Assembly: GCA_026770025.1 (NCBI GenBank)
Contig: JAMXDE010000017.1
Location: 930,001-994,000 of the forward strand
DNA: 64,000 bases
Direction of reading: 5' to 3'
Origin: Craspedostauros australis
Lineage: Eukaryota; Bacillariophyta; Bacillariophyceae; Mastogloiales; Achnanthaceae
Positions 12,201 to 21,069 of this stretch are shown here, piece after piece. The notes under the pieces were generated by a model. The model did no database searches. It was not told the DNA's origin and saw only the letters and a program-made list of their open reading frames with translations. Every line of letters starts with the position of its first letter. Within the stretch, counting starts at the first letter, position 1. The position numbers and the translations under genes are program-made.

Positions 12201-12858
12201 GAATATCCGCGGCTCACAACCGACTGAGCGACGACACGCAACAGCAACAAACAAGAGCACCACCAAGACGGAAGTGCTCAAACGCGTCCTCACTTCGCGT
12301 GTTCTGGAACCAGCAGCGGCAGCAGCAGAAACGGCAAATTGTGAAGGAAATGCCAAAGTGGACTTCCCTCGATCCATCAGGCAGGGATGGGCGATCTGCC
12401 ACCCAGACAAAGCCACCTCACGAAAGAAGGATCCATCAGCACCTCCGACAACCAAGGTACCGTCCATGTCGAAACAAGTGGCGCAGATTGTGTGCGATGC
12501 TGCGATTGCTTGCAGGAACCCAGACACGAGGAGGAGCGCCCATGTGCTTCACGAAGAGCTGATGGCCGGGCCTTTCATGCTTGATTGGGAGCAGAGGATC
12601 AAGGTGGACATAACGTACCTGAAATGCTTCCTGGCAGCTCCTGACGGTCGAGCGGAGAGATACCTTGAGAACAATGGCTACTTGGACGACGAGGAGTGCG
12701 AAGAGTGCCTGAACGAGATGCATGAACTGCGGATCATGGCATCCAAGGAGAACACTCAAAGCGAAGAAGCGCACGAAGAGCAGGTTCTGGATGATCGCCC
12801 ATACGATGGGCAGGACGCTGATGTGATTGATGGCAACCTGCTACCTTCCGATGATTGA
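9208..12858 (+). CDS. Large transposase-like protein with RNase H-like (DDE) pattern
   Basis: The frame is open from 9040. Met at 9208 (MTHPREDSS) gives 1216 residues and is the likely start, because the upstream part is not protein-like. Numbering from 9040: a CxxC cluster at about 176-196 (PCKQCL, FCSHC, FCPNC) may bind zinc; 230-250 is basic and nuclear-signal-like; 700-940 resembles the core of eukaryotic DDE proteins, with Asp727 in AVLDHKQ, Asp812 in FQSDNASCF and, after a Lys-rich insert, EAQAGKSALDGHFG (Glu912, Asp921). The SDNA and GKS..D..FG pattern recurs in many uncharacterised transposon-derived proteins. I could not place it in a named superfamily and saw no terminal repeats, so it may be a transposon copy or a host gene derived from one. 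The frame is intact over 3.6 kb. Confidence 0.7.
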   Translation: MTHPREDSSIDPNPSQSKVQRRTANAGTSIHHQPPHGHYASYQYSAPVGPNNHGSIHSPPLPMVANHHVPPNAQPPSFCIPSYISTGMGGLPYSTFHPNNSIATPTSNYMGPNCFGIMPCKQCLTLFCSHCSRPPFCPNCASSIGGGARHAGVNAFVPQANSFSIGTRSDAAAPTRPKRKSSATRRRTPNQHAGDDVLARRDVAVSMEECESDCASTNSADDTDVEYVPEAEDAVNRKGLLISIFRSAGIGIRAISKFPVRGFGGIPPRGAKRHWSLIKRIWKELCSGTSEHAVFPGAKPSPQLWEAMTFVRHRKQLPPVLLEQTLCHLAFWGNRDLSLTARAVLAMTCNSGRCTRILAMHYGGLSKEDKAKVMPGCRTMSRTAHRRLSRAGGAILAGGQFPHADYKYRVKESSLQGVVSFLTSMFQYRPGITRSVKLAGVLFPDLPIFIRGSIPEEQLFAKYKNTTDDPVGMPAFKSILTLLTRRGKCQTGLSSFYTDTLTVFMHFQSMIKRVMELLQTQNKEHQDKELVSELLDDAQAIITDSDSVLSFAKWEYANKHIQVKTTTDNLHSAEFALTNGSLPFVNQACKQCADVMTFFPIRVRNFMKTATNSITGNTFELDRMAAAINLCDDALRQYMAHQVRQKVQAQKIKEEKERLKDHPDRIIAVLDHKQRILPTENQEAQKAFFGKNGMSLLGVMTIQYKNGKFEYRFIDMVMKGRNKQDHVQVAGAIKILHSTVLPKLHKGVKEVVFQSDNASCFASPALMRYMHGLNQGEVEVEYMMPEKKKKKRKTTAKNKGKHKDKAKYPPPPKINTEQSSYHDAKAASSTKAKAQQDTGTRPPKPQLQIIQWLYTEAQAGKSALDGHFGFVSRQLRLYVDSARDAKIATEGDVFKVLKAANIKGTTTLLLDLSRLGHAIMCGVDGKEKAFATNRVSVRATHQIDLIDDKIQVTASSGLTHPETITQGKIDKFDILHLDVTCNDEDITEVSPAFVMDPQNIRGSQPTERRHATATNKSTTKTEVLKRVLTSRVLEPAAAAAETANCEGNAKVDFPRSIRQGWAICHPDKATSRKKDPSAPPTTKVPSMSKQVAQIVCDAAIACRNPDTRRSAHVLHEELMAGPFMLDWEQRIKVDITYLKCFLAAPDGRAERYLENNGYLDDEECEECLNEMHELRIMASKENTQSEEAHEEQVLDDRPYDGQDADVIDGNLLPSDD

Positions 12859-13172
12859 TCCTGACGACCGCCGCGAGTATGCCAACATTATTATATTGCA
12901 TTCTATTCTACGATACTATACTCCGTGTCACATTGATACTATCAACTTGCAGCATGGCGATATCAACTGCAGTAACTGTGTGTCCACAGGGATTACGAGA
13001 GGAAGCTGTTGTTGGTATGTATAGAGTGGCTCTGATGTTATCGGTTGCTATGATCTTGACATGCACAATGGAACCACCATCGCCGTGCATCTACTCAATT
13101 CGCACATGTGCTTGCTATGTATGGTATGATACACGATTAGAACACTGCGTGCATAAATCCAAATCCAGTCCA
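12859..13172. other. 3' flank of the transposase-like gene
   Basis: A/T-rich spacer between the plus-strand gene ending at 12858 and the minus-strand gene remnant ending at 13173. An ATTATTATATT motif lies about 30 bases after the stop, similar to motifs after other stops in this window. No further gene is seen. Confidence 0.5.
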
Positions 13173-15355
13173 TTACTCGTCAGCTGACTTCTCGGCATTC
13201 TTCGACAACGTCATGAACATGAAATCGTACGCCAGCGCAGTCATGAAGGCGTCCTGCTTCGGCGTTGCATGAAGATCGTTCCCGCCCTCCACATTCTCAT
13301 CGTATTATGACAGCCATCGTTTTCCCTGAACCAGGCTCCACAGCTTCTTCACCATCTTGCATGCATGCGCTGGGTTATCCGATCATCGTTCGTGCGGCAG
13401 TGAATAGGATTGGTAGAAAATTTGGATCCTATTTGATGTTGTGGTACAGCGAGGTCTACCCCGTGAACATCTCCAATCGGACGCGTCCGGATCCAAATTC
13501 GTCGCGCATATCGGTGCATCGTCCGAATGCAGATCTTTGACCGCTTGATGACATGGGTTGACTGCCCAACGCACCGCGCTGAACAGTTCAGGAGCATCGC
13601 GAAAGCATCCGCACCACCAATCCTCCGCCTGATCCGCCGCGGATGGCCAATGTTTTGGCTTTTCATTTTTTCGACCAAATCAAATCCTCAGCAACTGCGA
13701 TGAAGTCTTCGGGTGGTTTGGTGCGCTTTTCGCGCACCGCGCCCTCCAGCGAGACGATATTGCAGCAATTCAGACACATGGTTGGAGTGGAGTCCATCAT
13801 TCGGGATGAGAGTGTGTGCGAGCAGTACCACAGAATGGGCGCAGTTTGTATCATATCATGCCATGCCAACCAATCGGACATTGATTCAATTGTGAGTATG
13901 ACTTGAAGTGAAGTGAGAATACAAATGGAAAAGAATGAAGGAGTGAATGGCAGGTGTTCCCACAAGCTCCGAAAGTCGTACTCCTCCAATGCGCCTATTG
14001 TGTGCACGCTTTCCATTCCTGATTTTTTGGTCTGCTCTGCGCCGCGCACATGTCATGCACAGCTGCGCGAGTGAACAACACAACCATACACAGCAGCAAC
14101 AACATCGACAATAATTGGCACTCACCTGATGCCAGCTGGGACCAAATTCTTCATCACCACGCACGTTGGCTTCCGCGCACACGCCGCCACATTCCAACCA
14201 TGCCAGACCTGTTGCGGGTTGTAATGCGGACCGCCACGACCTCAAAGGCACCGTAGGCGTAGAGCAAGGTGGGTCCGCTTGTTCGTGGGGACGCCTCTTC
14301 GACATCATGAAGTGCAGAGCATCGGTGCTGTCTTTGCTTTCTGCGATGCATTGCATGACGTCCAAACCTTTTGAATCGAAATGACTCGGTAGCAATTGCA
14401 GCTTGCTGCCAAGGTGGACCTCTGGATCGACATGCTTCATGATCTCCATGTCTTCGCCATCAAACACGGACGCATCGCCGAGCCACAGCATGGTGGGCCT
14501 GTGTAGCTGGCAGTGTGGCCCAGAATCGATGGCCTTGTTGGGATCCGCAGATCGGACGCTGGCGCAGGCGATTGGGGCCTCTCTCGACTCCAGCAAACAC
14601 AGCTGTTGATCCCTTCCGATTGGTAGAATCCAGCTTTGATCTGGCATGATCAATGTGCAGGAGGATGAGGTCGTTCTTCGTGACTGTGTGGTTTTCGCGG
14701 GGGAGGTTGTTGGAAGGTTCGAAGAGGGTGTGGTATATCCGATACTGATCCAATTGACAGATTTTTGACTTTGACGTAGATATGGATCTGGCCATGAATG
14801 TCTCGGCCCCCTCAGGTGACCAGTCGGATCACAATGTCACCCTGAGAACGTGCCAACGAAATCGGTGTCCAAATCTTCTGGCGCAAGCCAGGGTTTGAAA
14901 TCTGGCGGATCTCCCGTCTCGATTCGGGTTTGATGTCTGGGCGGCAGCATGTGCTCGTACTTGACCTTCCATATCCAGAATTCGGTGGTCTGGTGGGTGA
15001 TGGCTCTCGTGCGGATTTCGTAAATGCCCCTGCCGCGCACCCTCTGATCGTCAACGTAGGCGGAGACCGCGATGTCGGATTTTTCACCTTCGAAGACCAC
15101 GAGCGCCGATGCCAGATCCGTGCCTCTGACCCACTCGCGGATCGTCCTGGAGTATCCTGCCTTTGTGAGAGACGAAGGATCAAAATCCGCTGCGGCCAGG
15201 AGGATGTCCCTCATTTTGCAGCAGGATCTGGTCTTGGGCCTGGTGGGACCGCCGAGCGTGTTGAGGCACATCTCGTTGGCCTTGGAGTCGAAGATCATGG
15301 AGGATTTGCTATCCTCATCCTCCAACGAGATGGAGGGATCGTCTGCCATGTTCAT
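13173..15355 (-). pseudogene. Eroded or multi-exon gene of unknown function
   Basis: The first block is convincing: MNMADDPSISLEDED starts at 15355 and stays open to 14837 (about 172 residues, including FWIWKVKYEH and FKPWLAPEDLDTDF). A second block at about 14655-14127 contains PTMLWLGDASVFDGEDMEI and ends at a textbook donor, CAG|GTGAGT, with the intron beginning at 14125. A likely acceptor near 13907 leads to a third block (SDWLAWHDMIQTAPILWY, IVSLEGAVREKRTKPPEDF). Beyond it the same frame continues protein-like (LPILFTAARTMIG) but holds about five stops, each a codon one C-to-T change from CGA, CAG or CAA. The last piece (TPKQDAFMTALAYDFMFMT) ends with a stop at 13173. I read this as a decayed host gene, though extra introns could explain part of it. 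No family was recognised. Confidence 0.45.
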
Positions 15356-16131
15356 TTCTCTTTGCGTTGTGGTGTGTTGTGGTGGGTGATGGTGTGTTGT
15401 GGCGTGGTGCATTGTGATGCGTTGGAATTGTCACGGTCGCACAAGCAGGAATGAGTGACCGTAACGGTACAACCCACCAACTGAACACGAGCGGCGATCG
15501 GTCAATTGATCGAATCGATGAGAGATGCCAGTTGGGCGTGGGATGAAGCACTCCAGAAGATGAACGTGCTTGTGCATGATGCTCTTGATTGAAAAAAGAT
15601 GATGGCGAGCGAGTATGGTACGTGCGGTTGCCAAGGCATGCCGATGGAAATGGAAATGGCAACGGCAATGATGCGAAGCGACGCGACGCGACGCGATGTT
15701 TCCCACCAGTCAACACAGGGCCCCTTTCGTCTCTTGTGTTGACTTGTTTCTTGTCTTTGTTTGTCCAAGTCTGTCTCTTTGGATGGCTCGTGCGTTGAGA
15801 TTCTCAACGAAGCCTTCACGCCAAGGCGCCTGGTTTTACTCAGCAGATATGGCGTCTGTCCGGATACCGCAGTCACAATCGACAATACTGATTACTTTTC
15901 ATTGGCGCCAAAGAGTTCAAAGGGCGTTCTGGAGCATACCTTCGGTGAAAGAAACAGCGAAAATGATTGAAATCGAATCAAAAACGCTGGAACGGCGGCC
16001 GTTGAAATGGATCGAAACAGTGCAGGAAGCAAAAAAGTGGGAGAAAAGCAAGAGTTCGCGACAAGGGCAACACCAGAGCGACGGAGGAGGTAACTGTGTG
16101 CAGATGACGTTGTTCAGGCATAGTCATCAGG

Positions 16132-16365
16132 TTGCTCAGGGTTAGAGTTAGGGCTGGGGTTCTGGCTTGGGTTAGGGATCGAGGGAAGCAGTTGCTCAGG
16201 GCTAGAGTTAGGGTTGGGGTTGGGGTTAGGGTGCCGGCTGGGGTTTCGGCAACTTGGGAGAGACGAGGGAGGCAACTGCGTGCGGCTGACAATACTCACA
16301 CAGAGCCAGGAAGTTACTCGATGTCAGGGTTAGGGATGGGATTAGGGGGCCAGAGGGTCAAGACC
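16132..16365 (+). repeat. Degenerate interstitial telomere-like tract (TTAGGG variants)
   Basis: Many copies of GTTAGGG, GTTGGGG, GCTGGGG and GTTAGAG occur in one orientation, in two dense blocks (16132-16250 and 16325-16390) split by a non-repeat stretch. TTAGGG is the telomere unit of many eukaryotes, including diatoms. Here it is internal and diverged, as expected after an old end fusion or break repair, or from ordinary G-rich satellite drift. Confidence 0.65.
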
Positions 16366-16829
16366 TGGATTAGATGTGTGGGTTGGGGTTGCCACTGCGT
16401 ACATGACTGTGGCAAGGGCGCTGTCCATTTCCATCTTGGGACCAGCAATTCACATCGTCCAATTCAGCGCTGCGCAACTTGCATCGTATGCGTCTTGTGC
16501 ATTGCAGCCAGTGCACCCACCTTGCTACCATGCTGACATAACAGACAGGAGGAAGAGTACCAAGGGCCGTGCCTACCATCCTGGTTGATGGCCCATTGCA
16601 CATCGCACCGCATCACAATATGATACATCATATCACTCTCCATGCAACAACAGTTTTGTGTTCACACCAACGATTCTGTGCGAGCACAAGATAGAGTCAC
16701 GCTCCGGAAATTCAAGAATCGCGAACAAGTCCCAAACGACGGAAGAAAAAAGAACGTTTTGGGATGAATGACCACTGCGACTCCGTTGAAGCGCCAACGA
16801 GCACCGTGGCGTCTGTGCGTTATTCACCT

Positions 16830-17004
16830 AATAGGTAGCTTTCCCATGAGTTTTAGCCCTCCATAACTCTTAAAAGATAACGCCTTCAAGAGGTAGAAGG
16901 TGTTCAATAGAAACTTAACATTGATAGGAAGAGTATTATATGGTTGGATACCCGATCCGTGATGCGACGCCGACTTTACTGTACTATTTTGGCTCAGGCG
17001 GGTC
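16830..17004 (-). repeat. Dispersed repeat, copy B (inverted relative to 3999-4160)
   Basis: The core at 16961-17004 matches the reverse complement of 3999-4042 at 42 of 44 positions; similarity decays towards 16835. On the minus strand this copy keeps an open frame (TRLSQNSTVKSASHHG, then LKALSFKSYGGLKLMG) that copy A does not keep. Confidence 0.7.
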
Positions 17005-18891
17005 TTATGATGGTAGTCTGCATCAGGCTTTGTACCCAAATCTCCAGTTCCTCGGAAGTGTATGCTCTGCGCGCTTCTGGGACTGGCGCTCTCTGGCTTC
17101 ATGACGCTGTGCTCGTCCCCGGCTCGCGAAGTGCTGATGGTCTGATGATGTTCCTGATGCTACCGCCGTTGTTGGCGTTTGGTGCAGTATTTGTGTGCAT
17201 GCGCAGATCGGAATTGAAGGTTGTTGGGAATGGTGGTACCAGTGAATCTGATTTCTTTCAGAGAGAAGATGGGCGCGCCCCATCAGCGTGCCTACGGAGT
17301 GGAGCCTCGAAGCTTCGCTACGATGTGATAGTAACTGCCATAGAGCCGCGACAGATGTGCATTCCAGTTCGCTGCCATGCTATTTGGACCGCACCTTGCT
17401 CGTACTCCACGCGTACGGTAATATTCTATTATACTACACAACCACTTCACAAAAGATAGAGATGATCATGCTGAGCACAGGGACGTTGATGCCTCAATCG
17501 ATGCGACAGCGCAGCGCCATTGCGGCCATCGTGGTGTGTGAGGCTCTTGTCATTGCGTCCAAGAAATGCATGTCGCTTCCAACGCAAGCCTATCTGACGC
17601 GGCAAGAATGTCAATCGGCCTCGTGCAAGTTCGGTTTCGTGATGCGGAAGGAAGCAAGAAGACACCATATTTTTGGCGGTGGAAGTGAAATGGGTGAAGT
17701 TGGTCGTGGTTGGTATGGTTGCGACATGAATTGGCGCGTCGTATTTAACATATGATTGGACTGAATCGTGTCTTCAACGCCCTTCCGTATTCCCCGTGGT
17801 GGATGGTTTCTCCGTCAAGGGGAAAGAAAGGCAGCCAGCATCGCCGTCGTGGTTGAAGGAGGGTATGTGGCTTAGAAAAGTACAAAAAACAGAGTGATTC
17901 TGGGCCAGACACGGACGTTGGGGTACTATCTGCCACGAGCTTGTTGGTGCAGATGAGACGCATTGTATCGCAGTGGGGTAGCGACGTACGATGATCTGCT
18001 TGCAGAGCAAGCGGAGTTCTTGAACCGTCCTGCGTGAATAATTGTTCACACTTTCGGTTGGTGTCGACCTCCGCAAGACCAGTACGCCACAACGACAACA
18101 CACCATGGCGTCACAACGATGTCACCAAGATTGCAGCATCGCGAACCTCTTTCTGCTGGCGCGCTGTCGTTTACGGTCTGGGGGAGAGCGGAAAGGGACG
18201 CAGCACGCAGGGCAAGCAGGGCACGCAGGCACGACAAGAAAAAGACAAGAACCAAGGAAGTTGAGAAGCGGAGACAAAAAGGAGGCAGAGACCAATAGTT
18301 GGTGGCACAAAACTTCCCGTCACCGAACTTGTCGGCCTTCACACACACGGCCATCGCCGCTTCTTGCCTCCTCGCGATCACCTCTCTGGAACAGAGAAGT
18401 CGCCAGAGCACTAGTACCAGCATCGTTACGCAGGCGGGCTGCGAATCGGAGTATCATACGACTGGCAAAGAAAGAAACAACAGCACAGCACAGCAAGAGT
18501 GGCAAAGAACACACCACTCCTCGCCACAGGAGCCAGCGTCATCTTCAAGCAAAGCAAAACAGACGGCCTCCCTCTTCTCGTTGGGGTGTGCGTACAAGGC
18601 TCTCTGTCTGGCATTCCCATTTCGCGCATGCAGAAGCGAGTTTGCACGCGACTGAGTATCTGGACCCACACACTTCGTTGTTCCGGAGACTGCTTGTCGG
18701 TTCCGTTTGTGCTATTGAGGAGCTGCCTCACTCTCTCCACACAGACTCTCTCTCTTGTCACACTTTCGATCGACAGAGAAGACAACAACGCTGCCACAAC
18801 ATCCAGCAGACAGGAGTTCACCACTGTTGCATTACATTCGCATTTGTATTTGCACTCGCAAAGCAACAGCCCAACCAAGAGAAAGGACGCC

Positions 18892-19380
18892 ATGATGCTC
18901 AATCCACCAAGCCAAAGCGTATCAATGTCGATTCAGAACCACCGCGGCACAGAACAGAGGCTTCGCCCATCACGCGGCGGTACCATTGGCATTGACAATG
19001 ACAATCACAATGACGGCCGCCGCAGAGACAACAGCAAGGGCGCTCTGAAGAAGTACCTCTTTGAGAATCCGGCCATGGACACCATCGTCGATGAAGACGG
19101 CGACTGCGAGCAAGATTGCTGCAAATCGCGGCAGATGTCCGACAGCACGGCCGCCACCACGTTGACAGAACAATCTTCCATGGGATCTACACGACCGCGA
19201 CCTCGACCACGGCCATCCAACAGAAGACCCGCACAGCCACGCACGGCGGCACCCACGCGCACATCGAGCGGATCGACGGCAGCACCGAAACGAGCCAACG
19301 GCTTCATGGTCGTGCCGACCGCGTTTCAGCTGGATTCCAACGCCAAGTCCATCGCCACGAGGATCCGTCCGACGAATTGA
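18892..19380 (+). CDS. Small basic, disordered hypothetical protein (162 residues)
   Basis: The frame is open from 18499, but the protein-like part begins at the paired Met codons at 18892/18895 (MMLNPPSQSVSMSIQ); the upstream sequence is CT/CA-rich and leader-like. The product is polar and Arg/Pro/Ser-rich, with an alternating basic stretch (TRPRPRPRPSNRRPAQPR), an acidic patch DTIVDEDGDCEQDCC, a short ordered segment KGALKKYLFENPAMDT, and a terminal segment NGFMVVPTAFQLDSNAKS. Such layouts are typical of regulatory or RNA-binding disordered proteins, but no family was recognised. A TA-rich motif (ATATAATAC) follows about 75 bases after the stop. Confidence 0.55.
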   Translation: MMLNPPSQSVSMSIQNHRGTEQRLRPSRGGTIGIDNDNHNDGRRRDNSKGALKKYLFENPAMDTIVDEDGDCEQDCCKSRQMSDSTAATTLTEQSSMGSTRPRPRPRPSNRRPAQPRTAAPTRTSSGSTAAPKRANGFMVVPTAFQLDSNAKSIATRIRPTN

Positions 19381-19887
19381 TTCATTGATTGACTCATGAA
19401 TTGATTGCATGGATGTATACACGCATACATGCATGCGTGGTGTACCAATACTTGTACAATATAATACAATATCAGATTACAACAATCTAGAGAGTTATCT
19501 ACGTCTTGTGCCTTGGTGGTATCACCAGATTGTTCTTGCGAACTCGCTCCAGACTTGCTTTGGCTGTTCATTGCAGCGTTGTTTTTCGCAGTTCGTGGTG
19601 GTTGTGGGTTGCTCTGGCGCATACAGGTTAAACTAGAGAGACCGATCTGTTGCGTCGATCTCTCCCTTCCGCCGGGGAAGAATCATCTGTTTGGTGAAGT
19701 TCGAGTAGCCAATCACTTCAGCACAAACTCAAGATACTCTATTGCCACGAGCCACAGCTCAACACTCTTTTAGAACCATAGCACGTAGAGTATGCTATGC
19801 TATGATAGATATATGTGTTTGTAAAAATGATTACTCCAGAATGGATGGGATGGCATTGCATACATACCACACAAGACACTAGAAACC
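19381..19887. other. Convergent intergenic spacer
   Basis: Lies between the 3' ends of the plus-strand gene at 18892-19380 and the minus-strand gene at 19888-21069. It holds TA-rich motifs near both ends (19452-19470 and 19790-19812), which may be 3'-processing signals. Nothing else is seen. Confidence 0.5.
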
Positions 19888-21069
19888 TCAACCCAGCTCC
19901 AACTCGACATTGCCGTCCATCTGAGATACGCCTTGGATGGAGATGGGGCTTGCCGCGCTTGGCTGCGGTTGTTCCACCTCTTCCTCCTCGCTGTGCTGCT
20001 GCACAACCGGCTTCCTACGTTTGGATTGCTTCGTTATCTTTGGCTTGACTTCCTCTCTCGTGTTTGTGCGGTCATCGTACGCGTACTCTTGTTCGTACTC
20101 CTCATTTTCGTCATAGTGTTGCTGCTGCTGCTCTTGTCGTTGTTGCTGCGCAGCACCATGGCCATAGCGATGGCCGCGATATCCCGTGCCCTTGGTGCTC
20201 TCGGGGCCGAAGATACCGTACTGCTTGCGCGACGCCAATCGTTCCTCAAAGGCGCTCGCGATGCGGCCGTCGACGATGACGACATCAAGCGCACGCGGTT
20301 TGATGTAGAGGGAGGCGATGACACAGGCCACGCACCATAGAATGCACGATGCGATGATCACGAGACCGCCCTGATCCAGAGTGCACTCGCTGTCGAAGCC
20401 CTGGTCGGAGACGAGGCTCTTGCACAGGTAGGATTGGAAGATGACGAAGGTGAGGCCGCAGAAGATGATCTCCATGCCGCACAGGACGCGCATGACCCAT
20501 ATCTGGAAGCGGCCCATGCTGAAGCAGGAGAGGAAGATGATCCAGAAGATGATGGCCCAGCCCATGAGCACGGCAAGGACGGAGAAGATGCGCGCAACCT
20601 CGAAGGGGTAATCCGAGACCTTATCCAGCACGGCCTCCGAGTATCCGGCGCAGGATCCCTCGCTCCAATCCAGATCGGCCTCGAAGGCCTTGAGCCACGT
20701 GTAGAGACCTGCTCCGATGCGCTGTTCTGTGGGAGCCGTGTCGGCTGTCGGATCGAGGAAGATGTTGTTGAAGTCGCTGCCGCGGTCGGAGATGAAATCG
20801 ATGTAGAGGAACCGGCAGGAGCTCACGCCCCACATTGTGCTGCCCAGCGCAGCGATGCAGCTCAGCCACAACCCCAGCACGCTCCACCCGCCGTGGGGAA
20901 AGGAGCTGCGCAATGGCAACAATTGTCGTCGTACGAGGATGTCATGTTTGGAATATTGTTGATGGCAGTTGAAATTGTGGAGGCGATTGATTGCAGTTGA
21001 TTGCAGTTGATTGCAGTCGATTGCAATTGAAGCAGTGATTGAGAGAGTGATTGAGAGAATGGGCAACAT
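19888..21069 (-). CDS. Four-span membrane protein with acidic/Gln-rich cytosolic tail
   Basis: 393 residues. Four hydrophobic segments lie at about 61-85, 158-183, 188-215 and 234-256, with a Cys-containing loop at 86-157 (including DLDWSEGSCAGY), an arrangement like tetraspan or claudin-type proteins of algae. The 137-residue tail is hydrophilic, with a Gln run (QQQRQEQQQQH), a Glu/Tyr cluster (DENEEYEQEYAYDD) and a basic patch (KQSKRRKP). No catalytic motif is seen. The first 45 residues are coded partly by a 10-bp tandem repeat at 20987-21030, so the true N terminus may be shorter or spliced. Family unassigned. Confidence 0.75.
   Translation of the reverse strand: MLPILSITLSITASIAIDCNQLQSTAINRLHNFNCHQQYSKHDILVRRQLLPLRSSFPHGGWSVLGLWLSCIAALGSTMWGVSSCRFLYIDFISDRGSDFNNIFLDPTADTAPTEQRIGAGLYTWLKAFEADLDWSEGSCAGYSEAVLDKVSDYPFEVARIFSVLAVLMGWAIIFWIIFLSCFSMGRFQIWVMRVLCGMEIIFCGLTFVIFQSYLCKSLVSDQGFDSECTLDQGGLVIIASCILWCVACVIASLYIKPRALDVVIVDGRIASAFEERLASRKQYGIFGPESTKGTGYRGHRYGHGAAQQQRQEQQQQHYDENEEYEQEYAYDDRTNTREEVKPKITKQSKRRKPVVQQHSEEEEVEQPQPSAASPISIQGVSQMDGNVELELG
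20987..21030. repeat. 10-bp tandem repeat, unit TTGATTGCAG
   Basis: Four to five head-to-tail units at the 5' end of the four-span protein frame, the last ones diverged. A second short array built on TGCGTTG lies at about 21123-21155, just upstream of the gene. Confidence 0.75.

Larger units (their letters stand above)
15356..18891. other. Gene-poor stretch with telomere-like tract
   Basis: No confident gene. Overlapping frames on both strands at 16944-17755 (171 and 155 codons) lack recognisable domains, and the first begins inside the dispersed repeat at 16830-17004. The region also holds the degenerate TTAGGG tract at 16.1-16.4 kb and what is probably the 5' leader of the gene at 18892. 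Confidence 0.45.

Noticed and set aside
18042-18995. 317-codon plus-strand frame
   Set aside because: Arg/His/Ser-rich with no order; it overlaps in another frame the better supported start of the 18892 gene and its leader.
20434-21000. 188-codon plus-strand acidic frame
   Set aside because: Antisense to the four-span membrane protein, whose hydrophobic segments are clear.
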